Shown here: one piece after another, positions 34,047-43,149 of the stretch
Layout: every line of letters starts with the position of its first letter
Position numbering within the stretch: position 1 is the first letter of the stretch
Source: JACQZO01 sp964512325
Lineage (GTDB): Bacteria > Patescibacteriota > Gracilibacteria > RBG-16-42-10
Direction of reading: 5' to 3'
Length of the DNA: 64,000 bases
NCBI GenBank assembly: GCA_964512325.1
Contig: CAZEGN010000002.1
Location: 1-64,000 of the forward strand
Position numbers and translations under genes: made by a program
The notes under the pieces: model-generated
What the model was told of the DNA's origin: nothing
What the model saw: only the letters and a program-made list of their open reading frames with translations
Databases searched by the model: none

Positions 34047-34104
34047 GCGCTTAATAAAAAGAAGCGCACATTGAGTTAATTATAAGACGGCTTGCGTGAA
34101 GCCG
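34047..34104 (-). promoter_or_regulatory. two hairpins in the rpsA 5' leader
   Basis: Read on the minus strand: CGGCTT-5 nt-AAGCCG (34088-34104) and, closer to the gene, GCGCTT-9 nt-AAGCGC (34047-34067), which ends 8 bases before the rpsA ATG. S1 is known to repress its own translation through leader structure in E. coli; a similar role here is inference. Confidence 0.45.
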
Positions 34105-34195
34105 AAACTAGCATACGGTAATAATTGTGAAGTGTAAAGGCAACCAGAGCACAAACAAGAAAAAGCAATCAAAGATTTAGAAAGTGACAACAAAA

Positions 34196-34789
34196 TCAGT
34201 TGATTGCAAGTAGCCTCAATGCAGGCATTTGAGCTTTGGCTAAACCTGCTTCGTCCACCCGCTCTAAGGTCACAATGACACCATTGCCCAGTTTTGGAAT
34301 AGCTGCTTCAGGGAAATAAGTACGGAGCACACAACGAATTGGACCGCCATGAGTAATAATAACAAAATTGTCATTAGCAGTGCTCACAAGCTTACTGAAT
34401 TGCTTCATCACCCTAGCAGCAAAATCTTCATATGGCTCAACACCTGGCACAGTATTAGCTTTCGAAAGATTCAGTTCGCCCAAAAGGCGATATTCCTCCT
34501 CAGGCTGACTAATATGGAAATCTTTAAAAGCGCCATAAATATCTTGCTCTTTCAAATCAGTCGTAATCTCAAGCGGCAGTTGTAAATTCTGCGCAATTAC
34601 TTCTGCCGTTTGTACTGCACGCACACGAGAACTAGTCACAATACGTTTAATATGTTTATCAACAAAAAAACCAGCAACCCGATAAGCATCTTCAACTCCC
34701 TTAGCAGTAAGAGCATCATCATAATCACCTTCATATTTTAGCTTTGTATCAGATTCACTTTCACCGTGACGAACCAAATAGATTTTCAT
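34196..34789 (-). CDS. histidine phosphatase family protein
   Basis: 197 residues of the phosphoglycerate mutase-like superfamily. The catalytic LVRHGESESD is at residues 5-14, the second Arg in TSSRVRAVQTAEV, and the second His in VIITHGGPIRCVL. The substrate is not predictable; members act on sugar phosphates, nucleotides or phosphoproteins. It sits 9 bases downstream of rsmI on the same strand. Confidence 0.88.
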   Translation of the reverse strand: MKIYLVRHGESESDTKLKYEGDYDDALTAKGVEDAYRVAGFFVDKHIKRIVTSSRVRAVQTAEVIAQNLQLPLEITTDLKEQDIYGAFKDFHISQPEEEYRLLGELNLSKANTVPGVEPYEDFAARVMKQFSKLVSTANDNFVIITHGGPIRCVLRTYFPEAAIPKLGNGVIVTLERVDEAGLAKAQMPALRLLAIN

Positions 34790-34798
34790 ACAGTTTAT

Positions 34799-35455
34799 TT
34801 ATGCAATAACTACCACCAACTCACCTCTCCATAGTTTATCAGCTAACTGCTGCTGCAGATTTTGTGCCGTACCTCTAATATACTCTTCATGCAATTTGCT
34901 CAGCTCCCTACCAATAAATATCTGTCTGTCTCCTGCTCCAGCTTCAACCAGTTGACCCAACAATTTACTCATCCGATAAGGAGATTCGTAGAGCACCACA
35001 GGCATATACAAATTCAGCAACCGCTCGATTGCTGTTTTTCTACCTTTTTTTAGCGGCAAGAACCCTGCAAAATAAAAATCTTTAGAAACAAAACCACTAG
35101 CAACAACAGCTGGCAATACCGCATTTGCCCCAGGCAATACTGAAAAAGAAATCCCATGCGCTATGGCATAACGAATAAGCTCATGTCCAGGATCTGATAT
35201 ACCAGGTGTCCCAGCATCTGATATATATGCAACCTGAGTACCATGCTGCATTTTATCAATTACTTTCAAGTAGTCCCCAGCTTTCGAGTGCTGATTTAGC
35301 TGATAGAGAGGTTTTTCAATGGAGAAAGAATGTAATAGCTTCAAACTATGACGTGGATTTTCTGCATACACACACTCTACCTCTTTAAGGGTCTCCAAAG
35401 CTCGTAAGGTTACATCCTTCAAATTGCCAATTGGGGTAGGAATTAAATAGAGCAT
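34799..35455 (-). CDS. rsmI: 16S rRNA 2'-O-ribose C1402 methyltransferase
   Basis: 218 residues. The tetrapyrrole-methylase-type fold is clear: LYLIPTPIGNLKDVTLRALETL, YISDAGTPGISDPG and VLPGANAVLPAVVASGF, then FAGFLPLKKGRK. It modifies the decoding centre. Shorter than the E. coli protein (286): the C-terminal domain after the methyltransferase core is missing, ending at ELVVVIA. This short form appears intact and not truncated by a stop artifact. Confidence 0.93.
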   Translation of the reverse strand: MLYLIPTPIGNLKDVTLRALETLKEVECVYAENPRHSLKLLHSFSIEKPLYQLNQHSKAGDYLKVIDKMQHGTQVAYISDAGTPGISDPGHELIRYAIAHGISFSVLPGANAVLPAVVASGFVSKDFYFAGFLPLKKGRKTAIERLLNLYMPVVLYESPYRMSKLLGQLVEAGAGDRQIFIGRELSKLHEEYIRGTAQNLQQQLADKLWRGELVVVIA

Positions 35456-35527
35456 GGTGAAAGTTCAAAGTAAAAAGAGCCAAGCGGAGCGTGAGAATAA
35501 ACAGGCAAATAAAAACTCATGGTTGTA

Positions 35528-37204
35528 TTAATTTTCAGAACAGCTGACAGAACTCAAAAGAGATGTGTTATTACCAGTATTATCTCGTATTACTAAACCA
35601 GTAAGACCATGACTAGACAAATCACACAGGCTGTCACTATCGTTATTGTTAAAAACATTATGCTCAATTGTCACATTATTACTTTGTTCTAGAGGAGCAT
35701 TACCAGATCTAAATTCAATAAGCACACCCGAATTGTCAATGAATTGATTGTTCGTAATAGTGACATTATTTGCATCATAAACACCTAATGCACCATAGCT
35801 ATTATTCTTCAATATATTGTTACGGAATATAACATTACTAGCCTCATATTGTCGGCCTCTCAATAGTTCGCGATCTGTCCAACCACCGATACCCCAAGCA
35901 GGATCACCAGCACCAGATCTTTGATTTTGAATAGTATTATTCTCGATCACTACATTTGTACTTCCACCTTTGACATAACCAGCCAAATTACCAAAATCCG
36001 TCATAAGATTACCACGAATAACACTATCATCAGTATCTACGAAATCTAAAACTTCTTGCCAACAATTATCCCCTGGACAGCCAGGTCTCGCTCCTGGACG
36101 AGACAATTCATTATTTGCCACAGTAATATGATGGGACTGATTTACCTTCACGACATCACCATCGGGGCCAGCACCATAAGCACGCACATTTTGAATAGTA
36201 ATATGATGAGCATTCTGAATATGAATAACATTGTCACCCATGCCGTATATTTCTAGTCCATCTATCGTAATATAGGCAGCACCATCGCCAATATTAATCC
36301 CCTCCTCGCCCGATCCGGTAATTTTGGCAGAAAAGTTGCTATCTTGAGCGCGAATAATAATCGGCTGCTCAGCTGTACCTTGTTTATCAATCCACAACTG
36401 ACGACTAAGACGATAGGTACCACTAGAGAGAAGGATCGTATCTCCTGGCTGAGCATTGTTAATCGCATTCCTTAAACCTTGTTCCCCTTGCGCCGCAGTC
36501 ACGATAATTTGTCTACTACCTTGAGGAGCAGGAATGCTAGTTGGCACAGAAACAGGTATCGGAGAGACGCCCCCACCGCTGTTCGCTAAAGCAATATCCA
36601 TCATCTTAGTGACAACCTTGCTCATTTCGGCCCGAGTCAGCAAACCATTGGGTTTAAAAGTACCATCGCCATAACCACTCACAATACCCAACCGTGCAGC
36701 GGTATTGATATAGCCACTATACCAGGAGGAACGGTCAACATCATGAAAATTGCTATTTCCCTCAGCTTGCAGGTTAAAAACCAAAAATAGTATTTTTAAT
36801 GCTTCTGCGCGAGTCACAAATTGGTTTGGCAAAAAGTTTTTTCCCAGGGTACAGGTGCTCGTTGGCACACCCGTTACCCCTTTTGTCTTCAATATACTCA
36901 CAAATTCATTCGCCCAATCATGCACAGCCACATCACAAAACACTTTTTCAGTACTAACACTCAGTGCCGGCAAAACTCCAACTTGCTGAGCAGCCTTTAC
37001 TGCCATCTTAGCCAGCTCCGCTCGAGTAATAGAACGGTGCGGATAAAAATATTGCACCTGTGTGTTAATAATCCCCTCATTGCCCAATCTATTAACATAT
37101 ACCGAAAACCAATCCTGAGATGAGACATCAACAAAAGTACTGGCGAATACAAAAGGGACACTATGTGCTAACACGCATAGGACAAGAAAAAATTTTTTCA
37201 ACAT
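35528..37204 (-). CDS. secreted SLH-anchored right-handed beta-helix protein
   Basis: 558 residues. Signal peptide (KKFFLVLCVLAHSVPFVFA), three SLH repeats at the N-terminal end (FVDVSSQDWFSVYV, FCDVAVHDWANEF, FHDVDRSSWYSGY with GYGDGTFKPNGLLTRAEM), a Pro/Ser linker, then a parallel beta-helix from about residue 235. Repeats such as NVIHIQNAHHITIQNV, HHITVANNELS, NVVIENNTIQN, NVIFRNNILKNN and NVTITNNQFIDN are typical of pectate-lyase/chondroitinase-B-like folds. It probably binds or cleaves a polysaccharide at the surface. Catalytic residues cannot be assigned by eye. Confidence 0.9.
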   Translation of the reverse strand: MLKKFFLVLCVLAHSVPFVFASTFVDVSSQDWFSVYVNRLGNEGIINTQVQYFYPHRSITRAELAKMAVKAAQQVGVLPALSVSTEKVFCDVAVHDWANEFVSILKTKGVTGVPTSTCTLGKNFLPNQFVTRAEALKILFLVFNLQAEGNSNFHDVDRSSWYSGYINTAARLGIVSGYGDGTFKPNGLLTRAEMSKVVTKMMDIALANSGGGVSPIPVSVPTSIPAPQGSRQIIVTAAQGEQGLRNAINNAQPGDTILLSSGTYRLSRQLWIDKQGTAEQPIIIRAQDSNFSAKITGSGEEGINIGDGAAYITIDGLEIYGMGDNVIHIQNAHHITIQNVRAYGAGPDGDVVKVNQSHHITVANNELSRPGARPGCPGDNCWQEVLDFVDTDDSVIRGNLMTDFGNLAGYVKGGSTNVVIENNTIQNQRSGAGDPAWGIGGWTDRELLRGRQYEASNVIFRNNILKNNSYGALGVYDANNVTITNNQFIDNSGVLIEFRSGNAPLEQSNNVTIEHNVFNNNDSDSLCDLSSHGLTGLVIRDNTGNNTSLLSSVSCSEN

Positions 37205-37266
37205 ACATAAAATAAGTACACTCTGATTCTATCAGGCCAGATACAAATCACAACCTCAACCTGGCA

Positions 37267-37800
37267 TTAAGTTTTGGGCAGAGTAATTTTAGGAGGAACA
37301 ATATACAGCACATCCGTCATGGGGGCTGCAACGCCAAGGGCTGCAGGAAGATGCAAAATAAAGTTTGGATTCAAATCTAGCACCTGAATATCAGGATGAA
37401 CCAATTCATATTCAGGCTTACTAGTAGTTTCAACAATACTCTCGCCCGCCGCTAAAAAGAACCTTTTATCATCAAATGTAAAAGCCAAATCCTTTGCCCT
37501 TTTACCCAGAAGCAAAGCTAAGTAGTCCAAAGTGCTTACATTGTATATTGGCAGCTGCTTTGCATATGCGAGCGTGTTAACCCACGTAGCACCAACACGA
37601 AGCGACGTAAAAGAGCCTGGGCCCTGCACAAATACTATTCTATCAAGCGATAGGTTTTCTATTTGCGACAATACTTGCATCAAAAATTGTAAAGTCTCTC
37701 GGGGCTGCTGATTTAAAAATTGCAACTCCACTGTACCATCCGCAATCACAAAAACTTGGTGATAAACAAATGCAGTTTGTACTAAAAGAATTCTATCCAT
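37267..37800 (-). CDS. tsaB: tRNA threonylcarbamoyladenosine biosynthesis protein TsaB
   Basis: 177 residues, shorter than typical (about 220-230). The diagnostic VQGPGSFTSLRVGATWVNTLA is present, followed by YNVSTLDYLALL. TsaB is the TsaD partner for t6A37 synthesis on ANN-decoding tRNAs. The start overlaps the upstream stop by one base (TAATG), so it is translationally coupled to the flavoprotein gene. tsaD, tsaE and tsaC are not in the window. Confidence 0.87.
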   Translation of the reverse strand: MDRILLVQTAFVYHQVFVIADGTVELQFLNQQPRETLQFLMQVLSQIENLSLDRIVFVQGPGSFTSLRVGATWVNTLAYAKQLPIYNVSTLDYLALLLGKRAKDLAFTFDDKRFFLAAGESIVETTSKPEYELVHPDIQVLDLNPNFILHLPAALGVAAPMTDVLYIVPPKITLPKT

Positions 37801-38972
37801 TATTCAGGCATGGTTAATTGCCATAGATATTTAGTCGCTAAAATCATACGCGTATAGTGCATAAAGTTATTAAAATAAATAGTGTCACCATAGACACCAA
37901 TTGCCAATTGATCATTGACGGGGATAAGTTCAAATAGGGCCTTTTGCTTGTAAGCCTCCTTATTTCTCCCCCTAATTTCAGCGATTACATTCGCCGCTGC
38001 TACTTTTGCTTGTGCCTGCGCAGTATTAAAGCTGTGCCAGCTGCGCTCTTTTTTATGCCAATCATAAAAATTCACCAAACTGCCAGCAGCATATACATTG
38101 TAATAGTCATCCAGCTGCAAATAGGAATTAATACTTAGACCACCAAAGTCATCAGGCTTGATATGAGCTTGTTGATAAACTTGAGGAAACTGTTCGCTTC
38201 CTTCAGCAATAAGAGAATAGGTATCAATAATCGTTCCTGTATTTATTACAATCTGAGATTGTTCCACTCGCTCAACTGTTTGATGGATATAGACATCAAT
38301 ATCATGATCCTTAGCGTACTGTTCAATAATATCACTAAGTTTTAGTGGAATATCTCCGCCCAATTGTTTTTCTGGAGTAATATAAGTCAAAGCAATCTCA
38401 TTGCGCCGTAAATCATATTTTTTTCGCAGCAGCTCAGTATAATTGTACACAGCAAATAGCATTTCCAAACTGTGCAGCGTTGTACCCGTAACCACCACCG
38501 ACAGGAAAGGTTTGCGCAATAAAGAAAGCTGTTTCTTTGCAGCCGAAAACTGTGAATCAAGGTGAGCTAAAATAGCCTGCACCTGCTGTGTAGTACCAAA
38601 TAAAAAAGTATGGTCCGACTGTAAAGTAGTAGGTACCACTTGTTCCGAGCCAGTGGTTAAAATCAAGTATTCGTAATTGATCCGTTTGCCATTTTCCAAA
38701 ATCAGTGCATTTTCAGTCGGCAATAGCTGTGTCATATTGCCAGGCACAAAATCAATATAGAAACGCTCACAATATTTTTCTAAAGGAAAAATATAATCAT
38801 TCAGCTTACGATAACCACTAATAATATCGAACCAAAAAGGCTTATACGTGAACTGGTCTTTAGGAGCAACCCAGATGATTTTTATCTCCTTGCTTAGAGG
38901 TGATTTGCGCAAATATTCCACCGCGGTATAACCGGCTATGCCAGCTCCCACAACAACAATACGAGTTGTCAT
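37800..38972 (-). CDS. NDH-2/sulfide-quinone-reductase-like FAD oxidoreductase
   Basis: 390 residues. N-terminal FAD motif VVVGAGIAGYTAVEYL, then LILTTGSEQVVP and a second nucleotide-binding region around SVVVTGTTLHSLEMLF, which lacks the usual GxGxxG. A DDYYNVYAAGSLV stretch corresponds to the C-terminal FAD motif. The final segment (NNFMHYTRMILATKYLWQL) resembles the membrane-associating tail of type II NADH dehydrogenases. It may pass electrons from NAD(P)H to a quinone or another acceptor; the altered second Rossmann motif makes the donor uncertain. Confidence 0.78.
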   Translation of the reverse strand: MTTRIVVVGAGIAGYTAVEYLRKSPLSKEIKIIWVAPKDQFTYKPFWFDIISGYRKLNDYIFPLEKYCERFYIDFVPGNMTQLLPTENALILENGKRINYEYLILTTGSEQVVPTTLQSDHTFLFGTTQQVQAILAHLDSQFSAAKKQLSLLRKPFLSVVVTGTTLHSLEMLFAVYNYTELLRKKYDLRRNEIALTYITPEKQLGGDIPLKLSDIIEQYAKDHDIDVYIHQTVERVEQSQIVINTGTIIDTYSLIAEGSEQFPQVYQQAHIKPDDFGGLSINSYLQLDDYYNVYAAGSLVNFYDWHKKERSWHSFNTAQAQAKVAAANVIAEIRGRNKEAYKQKALFELIPVNDQLAIGVYGDTIYFNNFMHYTRMILATKYLWQLTMPE

Positions 38973-39103
38973 AGATAATTAGTTTGACTGCTTACGGGGT
39001 TCATAATACCGTACATGGGGAAAATTAGAAATTCAAAATTTGCAATTTTAACGCAAAGACAAATCTCCAGTATTTTGTAAAGCAGGAAATAAATTACGAC
39101 AAT

Positions 39104-39586
39104 ATGTTTTTGGCGGATCACTACATAGTTACAAGGTTCAATGAAAAACGCTTTCCTAAGCAAAAGGCTTTTTGGAAAGCAGTCGCAGATGCTCGGTTAT
39201 TAGTGACACTTCTTTTCTTGTTACCGAGTTTGCACTTGCTTGCCCAGGGACAATGGCGTTGGGTACTACTCATGTCTTTTAGTAGTGCATTTGCAATTGC
39301 ATTCGGCTACTTACTTAAGGCTTTGATTCTGAGACCTCGCCCCAATAACTTTGTGACATATCTAGGCAAATTCGACAGTTCATTCCCCAGCCTGCATTCA
39401 CTCTGTGCTTTTAACTTGGCATATCTGCTCACCCTATTTCTGCCTAGCTTTGCGCTCATTTGGTTTTTGATTGCTGCGCTAATTGGTTGTGCACGCATGT
39501 ATATTCAAGTGCATTATTTTAGCGATGTGCTCGGTGGTGTTATCTTTGGTATTGGCATTGCTCACCTTACTCTTCTTATTTTTTAG
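39104..39586 (+). CDS. PAP2-type membrane phosphatase
   Basis: 160 residues with about five membrane segments. The three acid-phosphatase motifs are recognisable: KALILRPRP (motif 1, KX6RP), PSLHS (motif 2, PSGH variant) and ARMYIQVHYFSDVLGG (motif 3, SRX5HX3D-like with Ala for Ser). Likely substrate is a polyprenyl or phosphatidate phosphate on the outer membrane leaflet. It is followed after 1 base by a dolichol-kinase-like gene, suggesting a lipid-phosphate pair. Confidence 0.9.
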   Translation: MFLADHYIVTRFNEKRFPKQKAFWKAVADARLLVTLLFLLPSLHLLAQGQWRWVLLMSFSSAFAIAFGYLLKALILRPRPNNFVTYLGKFDSSFPSLHSLCAFNLAYLLTLFLPSFALIWFLIAALIGCARMYIQVHYFSDVLGGVIFGIGIAHLTLLIF

Positions 39587-39587
39587 T

Positions 39588-40196
39588 ATGTTCGCTCATT
39601 TACGTAACCCTGACTACCAAAAAGAACTGCTTCGCAAGAGCATTCATATTAGTTTAGGCATACTTAGCGCTATTCTCCTTTATTATCGCATTTTAAAACC
39701 GTTTTACTTGTTTCTTATTTTAGCAATAGTTGTTTTATTTTCATTTATTCAACAGCGAAAACCTATTCCTTTGATTAGCAAAATCCTGCATAAATGCGAT
39801 CGACCTGACCACTTTCCTGCCAAAGGAATGATTACTTATTTCATCGGCATGATTTTAAGTCTACAGCTTTTCCCACTCCCCTACGCGCTAGCATCAATAA
39901 TGGTTCTTGCTCTTGGTGATGGCACTGCCGCCCTTGCTCGCCCCTGGAGCAAGACAAAAAGTCGCATAAGCAATAAACATCTAATCGAAGAAACCATTAC
40001 TGGTATCATTTGCGGCGCAGTGGGAGCAATGTTTTTTGTAAGCATTCCGCAAGCAATCATTGCCAGTGCTTGTGCCATGATCTTTGAAGCAATTGAAGTA
40101 CGCTTTAATAATGAGCTACTGGACGACAATATACTTACCCCTTTAGCTGCAGGAACAAGCTTGCTGCTCTTAGCCAAGTTTGGTCTATTCAGCTAG
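39588..40196 (+). CDS. dolichol/phytol kinase-like membrane protein (COG0170)
   Basis: 202 residues, about six membrane segments. The start LRKSIHISLGILSAIL and the core SIMVLALGDGTAALARPW with a following IEETITGIICGA fit the SEC59/VTE5/CDP-diglyceride-synthetase-like family of CTP-dependent lipid kinases. An upstream ATG at 39483 lies inside the PAP2 gene and is rejected in favour of 39588, 1 base after the PAP2 stop. Its 3' end overlaps convergent dprA by 12 bases. The true lipid substrate is unknown. Confidence 0.85.
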   Translation: MFAHLRNPDYQKELLRKSIHISLGILSAILLYYRILKPFYLFLILAIVVLFSFIQQRKPIPLISKILHKCDRPDHFPAKGMITYFIGMILSLQLFPLPYALASIMVLALGDGTAALARPWSKTKSRISNKHLIEETITGIICGAVGAMFFVSIPQAIIASACAMIFEAIEVRFNNELLDDNILTPLAAGTSLLLLAKFGLFS

Positions 40197-41252
40197 GTAT
40201 TGTCCGGAATAATCCATTGATAAATAGCCTCGCATGAGCAAATAACCTAGCTCAGGCAAGATAACCGCTATCGGTTGATGCAATTGTGCTGCAATATCCT
40301 CCAACTGACAGCCTTGAAGTACAGCATTATAAATCTGTTCCTGCAATACCGTCTGAAACTCTCGTTTTTGCATGGACGGGACAGGAGCCCCTAATATGTC
40401 AGCCAAATCAGACCAAGCAGTCATAATGGTCGCCCCTTTTTGAATAAGCTTTAGGCAGCCCTCTCCTGAGGGGTTAAACAAACCATGAGGAGCAGCAATA
40501 ATTTCCCGCCCATTATCCAAAGCATTTTGGGCCGTAATTAAAGCTCCTGATCGCCGTGGTGCTTCCGTGACAAATAGCCATTTGCTTAGGCCAGCAATAA
40601 TCCGATTTCTTTTTATAAAGTGAAACTTGGTCAGCTTTTCATAGGGCATAGTTTCGCTAATAAAGAGATGTTGGTCCACATTGAGCTTTTGTCCGAGCAA
40701 CGCATTGCCAGCTAAACTTCGATCTGTTAGTGCACCCGGGACCACCGCAATAGAATAGGCCTCAGCCTTTAACGCTTCTTCATGAACAGCACTATCAATA
40801 CCATAAGCCAACCCAGATACAGGCACCATACCATTGCGAATAACAAACTTAGTAATTGCAGCTGTTATACTCAAGCCATAGGCTGTCGCTTTTCTAGTAC
40901 CGACAATGGACACGTGAGTATAGCCAGACAATAATGCGCTATTGCCTTTTGCGAACAGCACCAATGGAGGCTGATATATTTCTTTGAGCAAAGGAGGATA
41001 TAGCTCATGTTGCCAGTCGACAATATTAATACCCGCCCCTTCAACTTCATCTTTCAGACGAAGATAGCTGGACTGGCTCGCTTTAACCTGCTGTATGCGC
41101 TGCCACGAGGCTTGATAACGTTTGCTACGCAACCACATATCCACAGTCACTTCATGCCAAAACTGGTCCACTGACTCAAACTTTTCTAACAGTGACAGAA
41201 AGTGATCTGAGCATTGAATCTGAGCACAAGCGAAATACCAAAATCCCAACAT
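40185..41252 (-). CDS. dprA: DNA-processing protein DprA
   Basis: 355 residues. The DprA Rossmann core is clear: VSIVGTRKATAYG, PVSGLAYGIDSAVHEEAL, then RNRIIAGLSKWLFVTEAPRRSGALITA and AAPHG. It loads RecA onto incoming single-stranded DNA in natural transformation. An N-terminal SAM-like and C-terminal winged-helix-like region flank the core. No other competence gene is in the window. The two bases AT of its start codon are part of a hairpin stem. Confidence 0.95.
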   Translation of the reverse strand: MLGFWYFACAQIQCSDHFLSLLEKFESVDQFWHEVTVDMWLRSKRYQASWQRIQQVKASQSSYLRLKDEVEGAGINIVDWQHELYPPLLKEIYQPPLVLFAKGNSALLSGYTHVSIVGTRKATAYGLSITAAITKFVIRNGMVPVSGLAYGIDSAVHEEALKAEAYSIAVVPGALTDRSLAGNALLGQKLNVDQHLFISETMPYEKLTKFHFIKRNRIIAGLSKWLFVTEAPRRSGALITAQNALDNGREIIAAPHGLFNPSGEGCLKLIQKGATIMTAWSDLADILGAPVPSMQKREFQTVLQEQIYNAVLQGCQLEDIAAQLHQPIAVILPELGYLLMRGYLSMDYSGQYLAE

Positions 41253-41271
41253 AAGTAGAAGTACTACTTAT
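41251..41271 (-). promoter_or_regulatory. 8-bp hairpin covering the dprA start codon
   Basis: ATAAGTAG (41251-41258) and CTACTTAT (41264-41271) are perfect complements separated by 5 bases. On the minus strand the stem ends inside the dprA ATG, so folding would hide the start codon. Confidence 0.45.
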
Positions 41272-41299
41272 CAAGATAACAACTCAAAAATGAAAACTT

Positions 41300-41818
41300 T
41301 TACTGCCTAAACTGACGCAAGCATTCGTAGAATAGTATCCCAGCAGCTACTGACACATTTAAAGAATGCGCTCTACCGAACATAGGAATTTCTACACTTG
41401 TGTCTACAAGGGGCAAAAGCTCATTTGAAACTCCTTCTACTTCTTCTCCTAAAATGATAACCAGCGGGAACTGATAAGCTACACGGGTAAACTCTACGCT
41501 TTCGTGACATTGTTCTAAGGCATAAACATGGTAGTCTTGCTGCTTAAGCTCCTGAATTGATTGCTGTACATTTTCGCTATATTCCCAAGCGACATGGGCC
41601 AATGCTTTTAACGCCGTCTTTTGTACACCTTTTTGTGAAGGCGTGGGTGTATAGCCGCTAAAGATTATCTTTTCTACACCAACAGCATCGGCCGTACGGA
41701 GAATAGCACCCACATTATATTGACTACGAATATTATGGAGCACTAACACCAGAGGAAGTCTCCCCTGACGCAACTTTGTTTCTGCCGCCAATTCAGCGAA
41801 AGTACGTTTACGGAACAT
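41300..41818 (-). CDS. SpoU/TrmH-family RNA 2'-O-methyltransferase
   Basis: 172 residues from ATG 41818 (MFRKRTFAELAAETK), preceded by CCTTTTC; an upstream extension of 31 codons is rejected as family-atypical. The SPOUT motifs are present: LVLHNIRSQYNVGAILRTADAVG (motif 1), LVIILGEEVEGVS (motif 2) and IPMFGRAHSLNVSVAAGILFYE (motif 3). It methylates a ribose in tRNA or rRNA; the exact position cannot be told. Its leader overlaps the 5' region of the divergent gene at 41976. Confidence 0.92.
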   Translation of the reverse strand: MFRKRTFAELAAETKLRQGRLPLVLVLHNIRSQYNVGAILRTADAVGVEKIIFSGYTPTPSQKGVQKTALKALAHVAWEYSENVQQSIQELKQQDYHVYALEQCHESVEFTRVAYQFPLVIILGEEVEGVSNELLPLVDTSVEIPMFGRAHSLNVSVAAGILFYECLRQFRQ

Positions 41819-41975
41819 GAAAAGGTTTAAGTCTCTCACTACAAATATCAGAGCAATTGTACAAACTGAATATTCATCAAGTTTGTTTTTCTTACCTGCA
41901 CAGCATACCAACTATCCCTCACCTATGCCTAGAGGCGGGCACCAAATTGACACCAATTGTCAAAAACAAAAAAAG

Positions 41976-43025
41976 ATGGCATCATCACGCCTAATAATTT
42001 GTATGTTACATCCTTATCGTGCACAAAAACATTTTGCAAGTGCAGCTCTGACAGCCCTAGCCTCTGCAGACCACACCAGATCGCATTATCTCCCCACTTC
42101 ATTCCACCTGACAAGAAGCACACGTGCGGAAATCTCAAACGCTTTTGAGAAAGTTATTGCCCACAGCCAAGGGGTCGGCATTTCAGATACAGACACACTG
42201 CGAGATTTATATACGCACGCTCGCTTATTACGCACAGCCATTTCAGATCAATTAGGGAACTTCAGTCGGTTAAAAACAGATTTGGCAAATCATAAAAAGA
42301 TTGACTTATCTACAGTATGCAATCCTTTAGGTCATCTATGGGACCAAGATGTAGCACGCTGGTCTCGTCAGACTACGGAAGCATACAAAAATGCTAATAA
42401 AAAACTGCAAGACCTAGCTGAAACAATGGCAGCTAAACAACCCAAAAGTGTCATTCTCTATCACCAAGACGGTCGTCCTTTCGAAGTGGAAGTAGAAGCA
42501 ATCAGTAATGAGCATGGCATGCTAGGAACTTTCGTGAGACTAAGTTCAAAAGTGTGGGGCAGTGAAAGCTATACTGTATCATTGGAACAGTTCATGCGCA
42601 TGCAGAAAAAACCAGTATTATTGGGCCCAGCCAGTGCCGATCCAATGAATATTGTGAGTTTTATTGAGAGCGCTTTTGCTGAAACAAGTCTCACTCTAAG
42701 CAAGGTAGAGTGTAAAAACACCCATTACTATATTGAGTGTAGAACAAGTGAAGGCAGACGTTACAAAATCAAGTGTGATGTACAAACAAGCAATTCAACA
42801 GTAAGCCGCTATGAGCTAAGAATCAAAGATATTATTGATTACCAAAATATAGTCACCGCGAAAGATTACAGCTGTTTTATGAATGAACGGTTGACCAGAG
42901 GCTGCATCAATCTTATTCACGGCAAAAGCAATTTGATGAATACAACTGCTCATTTTCCACCTCGAACCGCTCCACTTTCCCGACTAGAACGAATGATTGC
43001 TAAGGCAAAAAGCTGGCTTTACTAA
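41976..43025 (+). CDS. hypothetical protein
   Basis: 349 residues if it starts at ATG 41976 (MASSRLIICMLHPYRAQKHF); the frame is open back to 41817, but those 53 residues are low-quality and overlap the divergent methyltransferase start. I recognise no family. Features: a helical N-terminal half with many charged residues, a central segment SVILYHQDGRPFEVEVEAI, and a C-terminal basic tail. No signal peptide. It sits directly upstream of a tRNA. Confidence 0.6.
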   Translation: MASSRLIICMLHPYRAQKHFASAALTALASADHTRSHYLPTSFHLTRSTRAEISNAFEKVIAHSQGVGISDTDTLRDLYTHARLLRTAISDQLGNFSRLKTDLANHKKIDLSTVCNPLGHLWDQDVARWSRQTTEAYKNANKKLQDLAETMAAKQPKSVILYHQDGRPFEVEVEAISNEHGMLGTFVRLSSKVWGSESYTVSLEQFMRMQKKPVLLGPASADPMNIVSFIESAFAETSLTLSKVECKNTHYYIECRTSEGRRYKIKCDVQTSNSTVSRYELRIKDIIDYQNIVTAKDYSCFMNERLTRGCINLIHGKSNLMNTTAHFPPRTAPLSRLERMIAKAKSWLY

Positions 43026-43073
43026 ATCTTTTGCTTTCTCAAAAAAACTCGATTATAGTACCGATGCTTTGTC

Positions 43074-43149
43074 GGGCCCATAGCTCAGGGGTTAGAGCAG
43101 TTCGCTCATAACGAATTGGTCCCTGGTTCAAATCCAGGTGGGCCCACCA
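43074..43149 (+). tRNA. tRNA with CAT anticodon, probably tRNA-Ile2 (lysidine type)
   Basis: Full cloverleaf: acceptor GGGCCCA pairs with TGGGCCC, the anticodon CAT is at 43107-43109 in loop CTCATAA, and CCA is encoded at 43147-43149. The body (GGTTAGAGCAG, TTGGTC, CTGGTTCAAATCCAG) looks more like E. coli tRNA-Ile2, whose C34 is changed to lysidine by TilS, than elongator tRNA-Met. The G1-C72 pair rules out an initiator. Identity is inference. Confidence 0.85.

Noticed and set aside
38969..39163. 64-codon minus-strand frame upstream of the flavoprotein gene
   Set aside because: It overlaps the PAP2 start and has a non-coding-like composition.
41817..41975. 53-codon N-terminal extension of the hypothetical gene at 41976
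   Set aside because: It overlaps the start of the divergent methyltransferase and has poor coding quality.
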